Assembly: GCA_964423575.1 (NCBI GenBank)
Contig: CAYRFF010000018.1
Coordinates: 1 to 56,744 of the forward strand
DNA length: 56,744 nucleotides
Direction of reading: 5' to 3'
From: CAYRFF01 sp964423575
GTDB taxonomy: Bacteria > Bacteroidota > Bacteroidia > Chitinophagales > Saprospiraceae
Shown piece by piece: positions 1-7,673 of this stretch. Within the stretch, counting starts at the first letter, position 1. Every line of letters begins with the position of its first letter. Both the position numbers and the translations under genes were made by a program. The notes under the pieces were generated by a model, which searched no databases, was not told the origin of the DNA, and worked only from the letters and a program-made list of their open reading frames with translations.

Positions 1-1
1 C

Positions 2-55
2 CTTTCAGACTTTTCTGAAGAAATGGATTCATCCTGGAATGATAGTGAGGAATGA
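2..55 (+). CDS. Possible C-terminal end of a gene cut by the window edge
   Basis: The frame starting at base 2 stays open from the window edge to a TGA at 53-55. It encodes a short acidic, serine-rich tail of 17 residues ending in WNDSEE. Acidic tails of this kind are common in real proteins, but the stretch is too short to assign. A second frame (3-68) is also open and cannot be excluded. Confidence 0.25.
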   Translation, partial: LSDFSEEMDSSWNDSEE

Positions 56-195
56 CTGCGGTGGATAAAAAAAGAAAGGTGGAAATGGGTCGACCGGCTG
101 GAATTAACTTGCATTGGTTATATTTTTGTACACATCATTACAATGGAAGATGTGTATGGGTGCAGGATGGTTATTGAGCGGAACGATATCTTGCT

Positions 196-233
196 AATGT
201 GTAGGGACGCACGGCCGTGCGTCCCTACACATT
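196..233. repeat. 38-bp perfect palindrome (REP-like)
   Basis: Bases 196-214 are the exact reverse complement of 215-233, centred on CGG/CCG and containing GTAGGGACGCACGG. Such palindromes occur as REP-like intergenic elements in many bacteria. No gene lies in 56-590; the rest of that stretch holds the tandem repeat at 221-336 and otherwise nothing recognisable. Confidence 0.8.
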
Positions 234-336
234 TAATCGTATTACTTGTAGCCGAAATCGTCCCTACACATATATACGTTTCTTTGTAGTCGAAATCGTC
301 CCTACACATTTAATCGTATTACTTGTAGCTGACATG
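221..336. repeat. Three tandem ~39-bp units starting GTCCCTACACAT
   Basis: Units begin at 221, 260 and 298 (39, 38 and 39 bp). Units 1 and 3 are almost identical (ATTTAATCGTATTACTTGTAG core), and unit 2 differs in the middle. The first unit overlaps the right arm of the 196-233 palindrome, so the array looks like serial duplication of one palindrome arm. Confidence 0.75.
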
Positions 337-590
337 CCGAGCGCCTCTACGCACTCAACCGTTTGCTAATCCATCACCGAAAGAAGGAAGATGTCAACGT
401 ACATAAGTGGATAACTGCCTGCTGAGCCGAACTAATTGAATGAAATCCGGTTTTCCTATAGAGAGCTTCTTGATAAGTTTGATTTTTTATTGAAAGTGGT
501 TGCTGTGGGCCTGTGAAACGGTCTTTGATGAGAAGAAGCAGAGAATCCTTGATGAAAATCTCAATTTCAAATGATTAAAAACGGATAGAT

Positions 591-1238
591 ATGATAAATA
601 ATGGCAGCTTAGCCGATGCAGTATTGAATATGAGTGAGTTTAAGAGGAAATTCACTTTGGGAGAATTGTACCGGTCATTTGTCTATCTTCCCAAAGCTGG
701 CTCCACGCTCAGCAGAAATAAGAAGTCAAAATTACTCGACGAAGACTTTATAAAGCGCCTGCAACTGGCCGTTACCGAGGTAAATGGCTGTGCCGCCTGT
801 TCGTATCAGCACACAAAAATGGCCTTGGAACAGGGAATGAGCAATGAGGAAATTAACAGCTTTCTGAGTGGCGGAAGCGAGTTTGTCGTAGAGGAACAAG
901 CAAAGGCCATCCTATTTGCTCAGCACTTTGCTGACTTGAGGGGAATCCCCGCCGAAGTGACCTATACTTCCATTGTTGAGGAATATGGAGAGGGAAAAGC
1001 AGAAGTAATTCTCGCTGCATGTCAGGGTATGATTGCGGGAAATATGTATGGAATCCCATTCAGCGCATTTCTTTCAAGACTGAAAGGAAAAAAATATAGA
1101 GGCAGCAGCTTATTTTATGAAATAAGTATGCTCGTTTTGGGGCTTTTTCTTTTACCCATCGCCCTTCTTCACGGTTTCCTCAGATCATTAATTGGACGAC
1201 CCATTGTGAAATTCAGTAATGGACAGGGAGGCTTATGA
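591..1238 (+). CDS. AhpD-like / carboxymuconolactone decarboxylase family protein
   Basis: This 215-residue protein has the AhpD-type active-site pattern C67-A-A-C70 followed by H74 (CxxCxxxH), in the context EVNGCAACSYQH. In AhpD-family proteins this motif carries the alkylhydroperoxidase (thiol redox) activity. Residues about 20-165 form the all-helical CMD domain. An extra C-terminal hydrophobic helix (roughly 180-200, rich in Leu) suggests membrane attachment, which is unusual for the family. It lies 85 bp upstream of an AraC-family regulator on the same strand, and the two may act together. The physiological substrate cannot be told from sequence. Confidence 0.8.
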   Translation: MINNGSLADAVLNMSEFKRKFTLGELYRSFVYLPKAGSTLSRNKKSKLLDEDFIKRLQLAVTEVNGCAACSYQHTKMALEQGMSNEEINSFLSGGSEFVVEEQAKAILFAQHFADLRGIPAEVTYTSIVEEYGEGKAEVILAACQGMIAGNMYGIPFSAFLSRLKGKKYRGSSLFYEISMLVLGLFLLPIALLHGFLRSLIGRPIVKFSNGQGGL

Positions 1239-1323
1239 CCCGGCCTTTCGGCAAATGTGCGATTCTTTATATAGACAGCTGTACTAGTGGAATCAAGTGA
1301 GAAAGTCCTATGTTTTAGAAAGT

Positions 1324-2232
1324 ATGTCAGACAGTCAGAAAAGCAATAATATACCACTTTTAAAGCCTATTCATTTTAAGGATGAATTGATTGACGGCAC
1401 CTGGGATCCCTCAATTAAATCCAGGTTAAATGAGTTTTTTATCCATTCCTTTATGGATGATATTGTCCCCTTGAAACTCCCATTACCTCTGCACAAGAAA
1501 ACGGTGAATGACTTTGTGCTGGTAACTAATGGCCGTATGACTAAGACAATTGGTTTGGAGTCTTTTCCGCTTAAAGCAAATGAATTCCTGTTTACTCCCA
1601 AAAGCAGTATTACAACAACCAGGAACGTCAGTGGTGATTTGGAAGGGTTTTATTGTCACTTCTCAGATGACTTCATAGCAAATAACTCCTTTCTAAGGCG
1701 GTGGAAAACACAGGCTACCATTCAGAACTTCCTGATTTTAAGAGAGGAAGAAATAGCAACGGTTCTGCCTTTGTTAGATCGTATAGCCACACTCTATCGA
1801 GAGGCAGGAAAAAATCTACAGAACTACCGATTGATACAATATTACCTCTCGACTTTTATAGCTGAAGTGTCCGTCATTTCAGAGAGAAATGTACTGAAGC
1901 AGACCATACATCCTCTTGTAATTAAATTTCAGCAAATGGTGAACGAGAGATTCAAAGAGTCCAAGAATGTCAAGTTTTATGCTGATTTACTACATGTTTC
2001 CGCCAATCACTTAAATAAAATCGTTAAAAAGGAGACCGGGAAGACCGCTTTAGCCATTATCCATAATATCTGCCTTCTGGAAGCGAAGGTCTTGCTACAT
2101 CAGACGGACTTGAATATAAGTCAGGTTGCTTATGAATTGGGATTTGAGGATACATCCTACTTCGGCCGCTTTTTTAAAAAATATACGGACTTATCTCCGT
2201 CTGCTTATCGTAAAATGATTGATTTGTCCTAA
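1324..2232 (+). CDS. AraC-family transcriptional regulator
   Basis: The protein has an N-terminal cupin-like sensing region (about 1-170) and a C-terminal AraC/XylS double helix-turn-helix (about 205-300). The signature end of the second helix is seen in NISQVAYELGFEDTSYFGRFFKKYTDLSPSAYR. The ATG at 1324 is preferred; an in-frame GTG at 1297 would add nine residues with no homology value. It is probably a one-component ligand-responsive activator of neighbouring genes, either the AhpD-like gene upstream, the membrane pair downstream, or the divergent redox cluster. The ligand is unknown. Confidence 0.9.
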   Translation: MSDSQKSNNIPLLKPIHFKDELIDGTWDPSIKSRLNEFFIHSFMDDIVPLKLPLPLHKKTVNDFVLVTNGRMTKTIGLESFPLKANEFLFTPKSSITTTRNVSGDLEGFYCHFSDDFIANNSFLRRWKTQATIQNFLILREEEIATVLPLLDRIATLYREAGKNLQNYRLIQYYLSTFIAEVSVISERNVLKQTIHPLVIKFQQMVNERFKESKNVKFYADLLHVSANHLNKIVKKETGKTALAIIHNICLLEAKVLLHQTDLNISQVAYELGFEDTSYFGRFFKKYTDLSPSAYRKMIDLS

Positions 2233-2305
2233 TCTTGGAATTGTTTAATACATCATTTATGCTCATAACGGCTTAGATTTGTAGCATAATTAAAAAATAA
2301 CGCAA

Positions 2306-2737
2306 ATGTATAGTATCATTAAAAGCGCCCACAATGTTATCGGAATGGCGGTAATGTTCATTCTGCTTGTAATCGTAATTATCGTTTTAGTAAGATTATT
2401 GAGTAAAAAGCCATTTGATAAGCTTTCCAAAACGTCTGCTCTGATTGGATTGATAAGCACGCATCTTCAGATTCTTTTAGGCTTTCTTATCTATTTTATT
2501 TCCCCGGTAGGAGTGGGAAATATGTCCGGTGAAGCTATGAAAGAGACAATTTCACGTTTCTATATTATTGAGCATCCTGTCGGTATGATTTTGGCAGCTG
2601 TGTTGATTACTATTGGCTACAGAAGAATCAAAAACGACAAGTATTCTGATGCTAAAAAGCACCAGCAGATTTTGATATTTTACGGGATCGGATTGGCAAT
2701 AATAAGCTACTTCATTCCGTGGTTTGTCTGGAGTTAA
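2306..2737 (+). CDS. Four-helix inner-membrane protein, cytochrome-b-like
   Basis: This 143-residue protein has four predicted membrane helices (about 10-32, 45-65, 88-106, 122-141). Histidines lie near or inside the helices (H9, the TH pair in helix 2, and EH before helix 3), and the protein ends in IPWFVWS. The family is widespread in Bacteroidota and often labelled cytochrome b-like. Heme binding is inferred only from the placement of the histidines. It starts 73 bp after the AraC gene and is followed 47 bp later by another small membrane protein, so the two may be one unit. Confidence 0.6.
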   Translation: MYSIIKSAHNVIGMAVMFILLVIVIIVLVRLLSKKPFDKLSKTSALIGLISTHLQILLGFLIYFISPVGVGNMSGEAMKETISRFYIIEHPVGMILAAVLITIGYRRIKNDKYSDAKKHQQILIFYGIGLAIISYFIPWFVWS

Positions 2738-2784
2738 TAAATCACTGAGTAAAGGGATTTTATGCTCTTTGATTGATTTATTGG

Positions 2785-3237
2785 ATGTTCTTTTTTCTGA
2801 AATATCTACATATTATAGGTGCTATTATATTGCTCGGTAGTGTTTTTACAATTGATATAATGACTTTAAAACTCATTCTGTCAAAGAAAAGCCCCGGGTT
2901 GCAACTGTTTTATTCAGAATCAAAATTTGTCGAAAGACTGATAATAGGTCCAAGTTCTGTTTTAACGGCAATAAGCGGTATAATTATGGCTCTGTTATGG
3001 TTTGGCTGGCCATTTTGGCTTGTCTGGGGTATTGTCGTGGTTGCATTTACAGGATTCACAGGAAGTGTGACTATTCCTCGTTTAAAAAAGCGTCTTGTTG
3101 ATATAATAAGTAAGGCATCAGGTGAGGGCGAAATGATAAAGAAATTGACCTTTAAGTTCATCTTGTTTATTTCGATTGATTTGTTGCTCTTGCTTTCAGC
3201 AGTATGGACGATGATTTATAAGCCGTCATTATTATAG
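2785..3237 (+). CDS. DUF2269-like integral membrane protein
   Basis: This 150-residue protein has four predicted helices and the family-typical start FLKYLHIIGAIILLGSVFTIDI. A small soluble loop (about 95-115) is Lys/Arg-rich. The ATG at 2785 is chosen; a TTG at 2773 would add four residues. The AT-rich inverted repeat AATAAATCA...TGATTTATT (about 2740-2783) lies just before the start and could end transcription of the previous gene or mask the start. Function is not known. Confidence 0.65.
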   Translation: MFFFLKYLHIIGAIILLGSVFTIDIMTLKLILSKKSPGLQLFYSESKFVERLIIGPSSVLTAISGIIMALLWFGWPFWLVWGIVVVAFTGFTGSVTIPRLKKRLVDIISKASGEGEMIKKLTFKFILFISIDLLLLLSAVWTMIYKPSLL

Positions 3238-3271
3238 CATCGGAGAGCAACAGTTGAGTTTCTACCTAATT

Positions 3272-3838
3272 TTAGAAATCGTACTTTGCATCATTTTCTG
3301 CTTGGATTTCCTTGTGAACCTTCGCTTTAGTAAGCGTTTCTTCTACCAGTCTGTCTAGACGAAATATCAACTCATCGTTGGCGATTTTTTGATTGACAAA
3401 GTCCGTTCCGAGCATGTACACATATGTCTGTACCACCTGAGCCTTCATAAAAGCCAAAATGGGTTTTAACTGCTGCTCGATAGCCAAATAATGCTTTTCA
3501 GAACCTGCGACTGCTACCATACTCACTATTTTGTCCTGAAGGGCCTGTAGAGGAAGCAAGTCAAATACATTCTTGAGACTTCCCGGTATAGAAGCTTGAT
3601 AAATAGGCGTGATAATAATAAGAACATCACTGTCCATTAACTGTCGTACGAGTTTGCCGGTATCTCCTGAATAGTCAAGATAATTCCTTCCATCACTGAA
3701 TTCTACCTGATAATCGCCCAGATCTATGAGGTTGATATTATTTTCCGGATGTTTCTCTTTTAACACATTGAGAATATAATCGGCTGTTATCTTGGTTTTA
3801 GAACCGTGGATGGTTCCTATTAATACGGAAACTTTCAT
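3272..3838 (-). CDS. NADPH-dependent FMN reductase family protein
   Basis: This 188-residue flavodoxin-fold protein carries the phosphate-binding loop GTIHGSKT (residues 8-15) and the second flavin loop TPIYQASIPGSLKNVFDLL, both typical of SsuE/MsuE-type FMN reductases. These enzymes reduce free FMN with NAD(P)H and pass FMNH2 to a partner monooxygenase. The stop-to-start gap to the upstream luciferase-like gene is only 2 bp, so this pair is very likely a two-component flavin monooxygenase. It is the last gene of the minus-strand operon 5421-3272. Confidence 0.9.
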   Translation of the reverse strand: MKVSVLIGTIHGSKTKITADYILNVLKEKHPENNINLIDLGDYQVEFSDGRNYLDYSGDTGKLVRQLMDSDVLIIITPIYQASIPGSLKNVFDLLPLQALQDKIVSMVAVAGSEKHYLAIEQQLKPILAFMKAQVVQTYVYMLGTDFVNQKIANDELIFRLDRLVEETLTKAKVHKEIQAENDAKYDF

Positions 3839-3840
3839 TG

Positions 3841-4911
3841 TTATGGTTTTGTATATTTTTTCACTTCGGGTACTATTTTTTCGCCTATAATGTCGATGTT
3901 TCTTTTCAGCATATCAAAAGGAACTCCTCCGAAATCAATTTGTCCGATATACCGCTGGTGACCGAATAATTCATATTGATATAGAATCTTATCGATAATT
4001 TCATCCGGACTACCAATATTCATTACATCTCGTTCATCGGCTCCCTGAGCAAACTGCCATTTGGGGAAACCCCGGCCATTGGATCGCTGCATTCCCTCAT
4101 TGATAAATGGATAAGCTTCCTGTTGCGCCTGTTTCATTGACTTTGAGGGAAACAGTAAACCTGCAAGACCAAGTGGTAGTGATTTTGGATCGTGACCGGC
4201 ACTTTCAGCAGCCGCGCGATACACGTCTGCAGAATGCTTGAAGTGGACAGCAGACCCACCTAATATTGCAAGCATCATAGGTACACCTGCGTTTCCTGCC
4301 TTTAAAGCGCTTTCAGGAGGTCCGCCGACAGCTCTCCAGATTGGCATACTTCCGTTTTTAGGGCGTGGCAATATTCTGGCGTTGTGCAATGGGGCTCTAT
4401 ATTCTCCTTCCCAATTAACTACCTCATTTTCGTTGATTTTAAGAAGCAATTCAAACTTTTCTTCAAACAGTGCTTCATAATCGCGCAATTCATAACCCAA
4501 TAGCTCAAAGTTGCCGACTCGCGAAGCGCGACCTGCGATGATTTCTGTCCGACCGTTTGAAATCAAGTCAATCGTTGCAAAGTCTTCATAGACCCGTACA
4601 GGATCCAATGTGCTGATAATAGTAGAAGAACTCGAGATTTTTATCTTTTCAGTCGCCTGAGCTATAGCAGCCAATACCACACTATGAGCCTGAGTTGTGA
4701 AGTAATCCTGATGGCTTTCTCCGACGCTGAAAAAGTCGATTCCGGCCTGTTCAGCTAATTGTGCTAGTTCAATAATCTCTCTTATCCGCTGCCCGGCTGA
4801 AATACGCTCGCCGGTTTTAGGATCAGGCATGTGGTCACCGAGTGTATAAATCCCAAACTCCAAGCCCTTGCTTGGATCTATTTTATATTTTTTCATTCCT
4901 TCGTTTCCCAT
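3841..4911 (-). CDS. LLM-class flavin-dependent monooxygenase (luciferase-like)
   Basis: This 356-residue TIM-barrel protein belongs to the bacterial luciferase superfamily. Visible family blocks are LEFGIYTLGDHMPDP near the N-terminus, AEQAGIDFFSVGESH, IKISSSSTIISTLDPVRVYEDFATIDLISNGR, and GSPDEIIDKI near the C-terminus. Such enzymes use FMNH2 and O2 to oxidise small organic molecules. The FMN reductase gene directly downstream would supply FMNH2. An internal in-frame ATG six codons in is an alternative start. The substrate is unknown; the neighbouring SnoaL-like and SDR genes hint at a small-molecule detoxification or catabolic route. Confidence 0.9.
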   Translation of the reverse strand: MGNEGMKKYKIDPSKGLEFGIYTLGDHMPDPKTGERISAGQRIREIIELAQLAEQAGIDFFSVGESHQDYFTTQAHSVVLAAIAQATEKIKISSSSTIISTLDPVRVYEDFATIDLISNGRTEIIAGRASRVGNFELLGYELRDYEALFEEKFELLLKINENEVVNWEGEYRAPLHNARILPRPKNGSMPIWRAVGGPPESALKAGNAGVPMMLAILGGSAVHFKHSADVYRAAAESAGHDPKSLPLGLAGLLFPSKSMKQAQQEAYPFINEGMQRSNGRGFPKWQFAQGADERDVMNIGSPDEIIDKILYQYELFGHQRYIGQIDFGGVPFDMLKRNIDIIGEKIVPEVKKYTKP

Positions 4912-4920
4912 GATAAAACT

Positions 4921-5421
4921 TTAATCTTCTTCATTCAGATCTCTTGTAATCCTCACCTTGCGCTCCTTATAACTGACTGAACGTAAACTACCGTCAGCAT
5001 CGCGTAGATTAGTTTGTTCTCCGGTGATATCGGTATTTTGCGCTGATACAACCAGCCATTTATCATTTTCCTTCTTTGCTACAAAAAGAAACATAGTCCT
5101 CCTTTCACCGGCTTCGACTCCCTTATTTTCCGTTTGTCCGATTACTTTTATGCGCGTGTGCACTATCGCAATATCTTCAGCCGGGTACTTCACTTTGACC
5201 TTTAAAACTTCCAGTCTGGAGTTTTGAAAAATAATGCGTAGACCAAAATCATGCGCTTTCCAAATATCAGTTTTATTATCCCACCATTTTCCTGTCACAT
5301 TGACAAAGTCGGCATCTTCATAAAATAAATCTGCAATTCCATCCGGGTTATACTTGTTCCAGGCTTCCATAAATAAGTACGGAATTTGACCGGGGTCGAG
5401 AATCGTATTTTGATTTTTCAT
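4921..5421 (-). CDS. SnoaL/SgcJ-EcaC-like NTF2-fold protein
   Basis: This 166-residue protein has the cone-shaped NTF2/DUF4440 pattern: an N-terminal helix IPYLFMEAWNKYNPDGIADLFYEDADFVNVTG, then alternating strands ending in TMFLFVAKKENDKWLVVSAQNTDI. Members of SgcJ/EcaC act as small isomerases, hydrolases or binding proteins. It is the first gene of the minus-strand operon with the LLM monooxygenase (9-bp gap) and FMN reductase, and divergent from an SDR gene 165 bp away. The C-terminal 30 residues are highly charged and go beyond the core domain. Confidence 0.8.
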   Translation of the reverse strand: MKNQNTILDPGQIPYLFMEAWNKYNPDGIADLFYEDADFVNVTGKWWDNKTDIWKAHDFGLRIIFQNSRLEVLKVKVKYPAEDIAIVHTRIKVIGQTENKGVEAGERRTMFLFVAKKENDKWLVVSAQNTDITGEQTNLRDADGSLRSVSYKERKVRITRDLNEED

Positions 5422-5586
5422 AATTTCTATTCTTGGCTATAAAAGGTATAGCATCACAACTCTTTATACTGAATAAAGATTTAATAGTAAACGTTCATCA
5501 TTCTTAGGATTGTGGGGACAGTTTATTGATTTGCTGTTGTTGTCTAGGAATGACCTACATGTTAAAACCTATCGGTTGTTAATAAG

Positions 5587-6477
5587 ATGAATTATAAAAC
5601 ATCAATTATGGACAGAAAAACATATACCGTTATCGGAAGTACAGGGACTATCGGTCATGAATTAGTTAATATATTATCTGCATCCGGGGCTTCAGTTAGA
5701 GCAGTGCTACGTAATTTTAAACGTGCAAGAAATCTTCCCGGAGTTGCCTGGGTTCAGGCCGATGTCAGTGATGAAAACTTGTTGGATGCAGTTCTGGCGG
5801 GGACGGATAGACTATTTCTACTTACCGGGAATCAACCGGGATTTGGAAAAACTCAGATAGACGTCATTAAAGCAGCTGACCGATTGGGAGTCAAGCATGT
5901 AGTGAAGTTGTCTGCCTTGGGTGCAACACCACGCACCAAGAGTCCTCTAGCTTACGAACACTGGGAAGCAGAGCAGGCACTTGAAGAATCTTCGATGACC
6001 TGGACGATATTAAGACCACATGCTTTTATGCAAAACTGGCTGGGTGAAGTTGCAGAAACAGTACGTAATGAAGGCGCGATATATGCGGCAGTAGGTGATG
6101 GTAAAGTGCCGTTTATCGATGCTCGTGATATTGCAGCAGTAGCAGCTGAAGCTTTGTTACATCCTGAAAAACACCACGGTAAAAAATATGTATTGACAAG
6201 CGGAGTGGCAGTCGGTTACGCTGAACTTGCTGATGCTCTTTCTCAGGCGACAGGAAAGCAAGTAGTGTATAAATCTTTATCGATGGAAGAAATGCGTGCT
6301 CGTATGGAAAAGCAAGGCATCAGTGCTAAAATGATTGACTCGTTCCTCGCATTGGCTGCATATCAAAGGGCAGGTGGTGCTACTGCGCGCGTTTCAGAAG
6401 ATGTGCGTGAAGTGCTGGGGCGTGAACCGCGTACAGTAGTCGATTTTGCGCAGGATTATCGCGATGAATTTGTGTGA
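5587..6477 (+). CDS. NmrA-like SDR-family NAD(P)-binding oxidoreductase
   Basis: The 296-residue protein has an N-terminal Rossmann motif GSTGTIG (residues 17-23) and the NmrA/QOR2-like core: LFLLTGNQPGF, VKHVVKLSALGA, and WTILRPHAFMQNWL. No YxxxK catalytic pair of classical SDRs is obvious, as in NmrA-type redox sensors or quinone reductases. An ATG at 5608 would start seven residues later, closer to the Rossmann strand. It is divergent from the SnoaL-LLM-FMN reductase operon and shares the 165-bp gap 5422-5586, so co-regulation is likely. It could be an enzyme or an NAD(P) sensor. Confidence 0.85.
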   Translation: MNYKTSIMDRKTYTVIGSTGTIGHELVNILSASGASVRAVLRNFKRARNLPGVAWVQADVSDENLLDAVLAGTDRLFLLTGNQPGFGKTQIDVIKAADRLGVKHVVKLSALGATPRTKSPLAYEHWEAEQALEESSMTWTILRPHAFMQNWLGEVAETVRNEGAIYAAVGDGKVPFIDARDIAAVAAEALLHPEKHHGKKYVLTSGVAVGYAELADALSQATGKQVVYKSLSMEEMRARMEKQGISAKMIDSFLALAAYQRAGGATARVSEDVREVLGREPRTVVDFAQDYRDEFV

Positions 6478-6561
6478 ATAGGTTGTTTACATTAATACAT
6501 TAAGTTGTGAATGCTTTTGATTCGCAGATTGCGAATTTAAACAGGAGAGAAGTATTTTGTT

Positions 6562-6569
6562 TATCTTTA
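6562..6569 (+). promoter_or_regulatory. -7-like promoter element TATCTTTA
   Basis: TATCTTTA matches the Bacteroidota -7 consensus TAnnTTTG except for the last base. It lies 12 bp before the ATG at 6581. No convincing -33 TTTG is seen at the expected distance. Confidence 0.4.
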
Positions 6570-6580
6570 CATAAAAAAGG

Positions 6581-6826
6581 ATGACACTAGCCGCAGTAAA
6601 ACTAAATATTATTAGAAGAATTTCAGAAATGGAAGATACTCGTTTGCTTGCCCAGATACAAAGTTGGCTAGAATTTGAGTCGGATGACTCTATTTATCAT
6701 TTGTCTAATGAAGAAATTCAACGTATCGAGGAAGGAAAAGAGGAATATAAGTTAGGGAAAACGATTTCAGAAGAAGAGGCTAATTCTGAGGTTTTAGCAA
6801 GTTATACTATGCGCCTTTTTCGATAA
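6581..6826 (+). CDS. Antitoxin-like protein without a visible toxin
   Basis: This 81-residue acidic protein has an N-terminal helical region (MTLAAVKLNIIRRISEMEDTRLLAQIQSWL) and the segment EEIQRIEEGKEEYKLGKTISEEEAN, which is typical of RelB/ParD-like antitoxins in Bacteroidota. Such genes are normally followed by a RelE/ParE toxin. Here 6827-6997 holds no toxin frame. The last residues (VLASYTMRLFR) do not resemble the usual tail, which would fit a decayed module in which the toxin has been lost. Confidence 0.6.
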   Translation: MTLAAVKLNIIRRISEMEDTRLLAQIQSWLEFESDDSIYHLSNEEIQRIEEGKEEYKLGKTISEEEANSEVLASYTMRLFR

Positions 6827-6997
6827 CTTTTTATATCCTACTTATGGTTCTCCAAAGGGATTGATTCACCCAATATTGACAACCAGTGAAGCGGTGTCTC
6901 TCAGCCTAAGCCATAGTCTCAGCCTATGATGAGTGTAAATATTATATAACCCACGTCATATATTATTAGATTTGTACTGAAAATAGAAATATTGAAC

Positions 6998-7459
6998 ATG
7001 ACCTTCTGGCATATACAACTTCACAAAGACCTTAAAAGCCGCTTTTCTCTAGCTCAATTCAGGGAGATATTGCAGGAAAAGAAAGTAATCGGCCTGGGAC
7101 ATCCCTGGAGAAATAAACGTGGAGAATTTGTGCCGGATTCCGCACGGTTTCAAAATGAAATGGAAATCGGTGATATCGTCATGGTGCGTGACGGAAAAAC
7201 GCCGATTGCATTGGTGAAAGTTATCAGCGATGCATACGAAGAAGTAAAGCCGGATGCGAAATTGGATTGGTTTCCTGTACGCAGACGCATTGAAGTGCTG
7301 GAATTCTACGTGGATCGCCCGGAATTGAAGGACCTTTTACAGAGAATTCTTCTTGAAGGAAATCGCAAGCATATTCAGGCTACAGGTACATTGACCAAGG
7401 GAAGCGATTTGACTAAAGTGACCAATAGGTTTATTCAGTTGTGGTGGGAAGGAGTGTAG
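6998..7459 (+). CDS. Stand-alone EVE/PUA-like domain protein
   Basis: This 153-residue protein begins MTFWHIQLHKDLKSRF and contains IGLGHPWRNKRGEFVPDSARFQNEMEIGDIVMVRDGKTPIALVKV. The pattern resembles the EVE/PUA-like modules that precede McrB-type GTPases and other modified-base readers. The ATG at 6998 is chosen over the in-frame TTG at 6992. No restriction or AAA+ gene adjoins it, so it appears to act alone. Binding of modified nucleic acid is inferred from the fold family only. Confidence 0.55.
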   Translation: MTFWHIQLHKDLKSRFSLAQFREILQEKKVIGLGHPWRNKRGEFVPDSARFQNEMEIGDIVMVRDGKTPIALVKVISDAYEEVKPDAKLDWFPVRRRIEVLEFYVDRPELKDLLQRILLEGNRKHIQATGTLTKGSDLTKVTNRFIQLWWEGV

Positions 7460-7624
7460 GCGGGATTACCGTTGTCATTTCTGTTTTATGGAACGCTGAT
7501 AATCGCGGATGCTTCGATAAACCCTTCGATTAGAACTCAGGACATCGCTCAGCAGAACTGTTCCAAACGCAGATAATCATAGATAAATATTTCATATGAA
7601 AGTTTTCGTAAATTTGGATTTTAT

Positions 7625-7638
7625 AGCTTACGCAAATG
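7625..7638 (+). repeat. Recurrent word AGCTTACGCAAATG, copy 1
   Basis: One of 11 copies of the core GCTTWCGCAAAT in this window. It lies 36 bp before the preferred start of the GH20 gene (7674), in a stretch that could also be read as an N-terminal extension of that gene. Confidence 0.85.
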
Positions 7639-7673
7639 GCAAGGCAATCCTTGCAAAGGCACAATTTGAAAAT

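Noticed and set aside
221..336. Possible CRISPR array
   Set aside because: Units are directly tandem with no unique spacers of constant length, and no cas gene is present.
500..573. Possible remnant of a coding region (frame ending ...EKKQRILDENLNFK)
   Set aside because: Too short, no start, and other frames look equally open; not supportable as a pseudogene.
7596..7673. Longer N-terminus of the GH20 gene
   Set aside because: The extension carries no signal peptide, includes a copy of the intergenic word, and the ATG at 7674 gives a perfect signal peptide.
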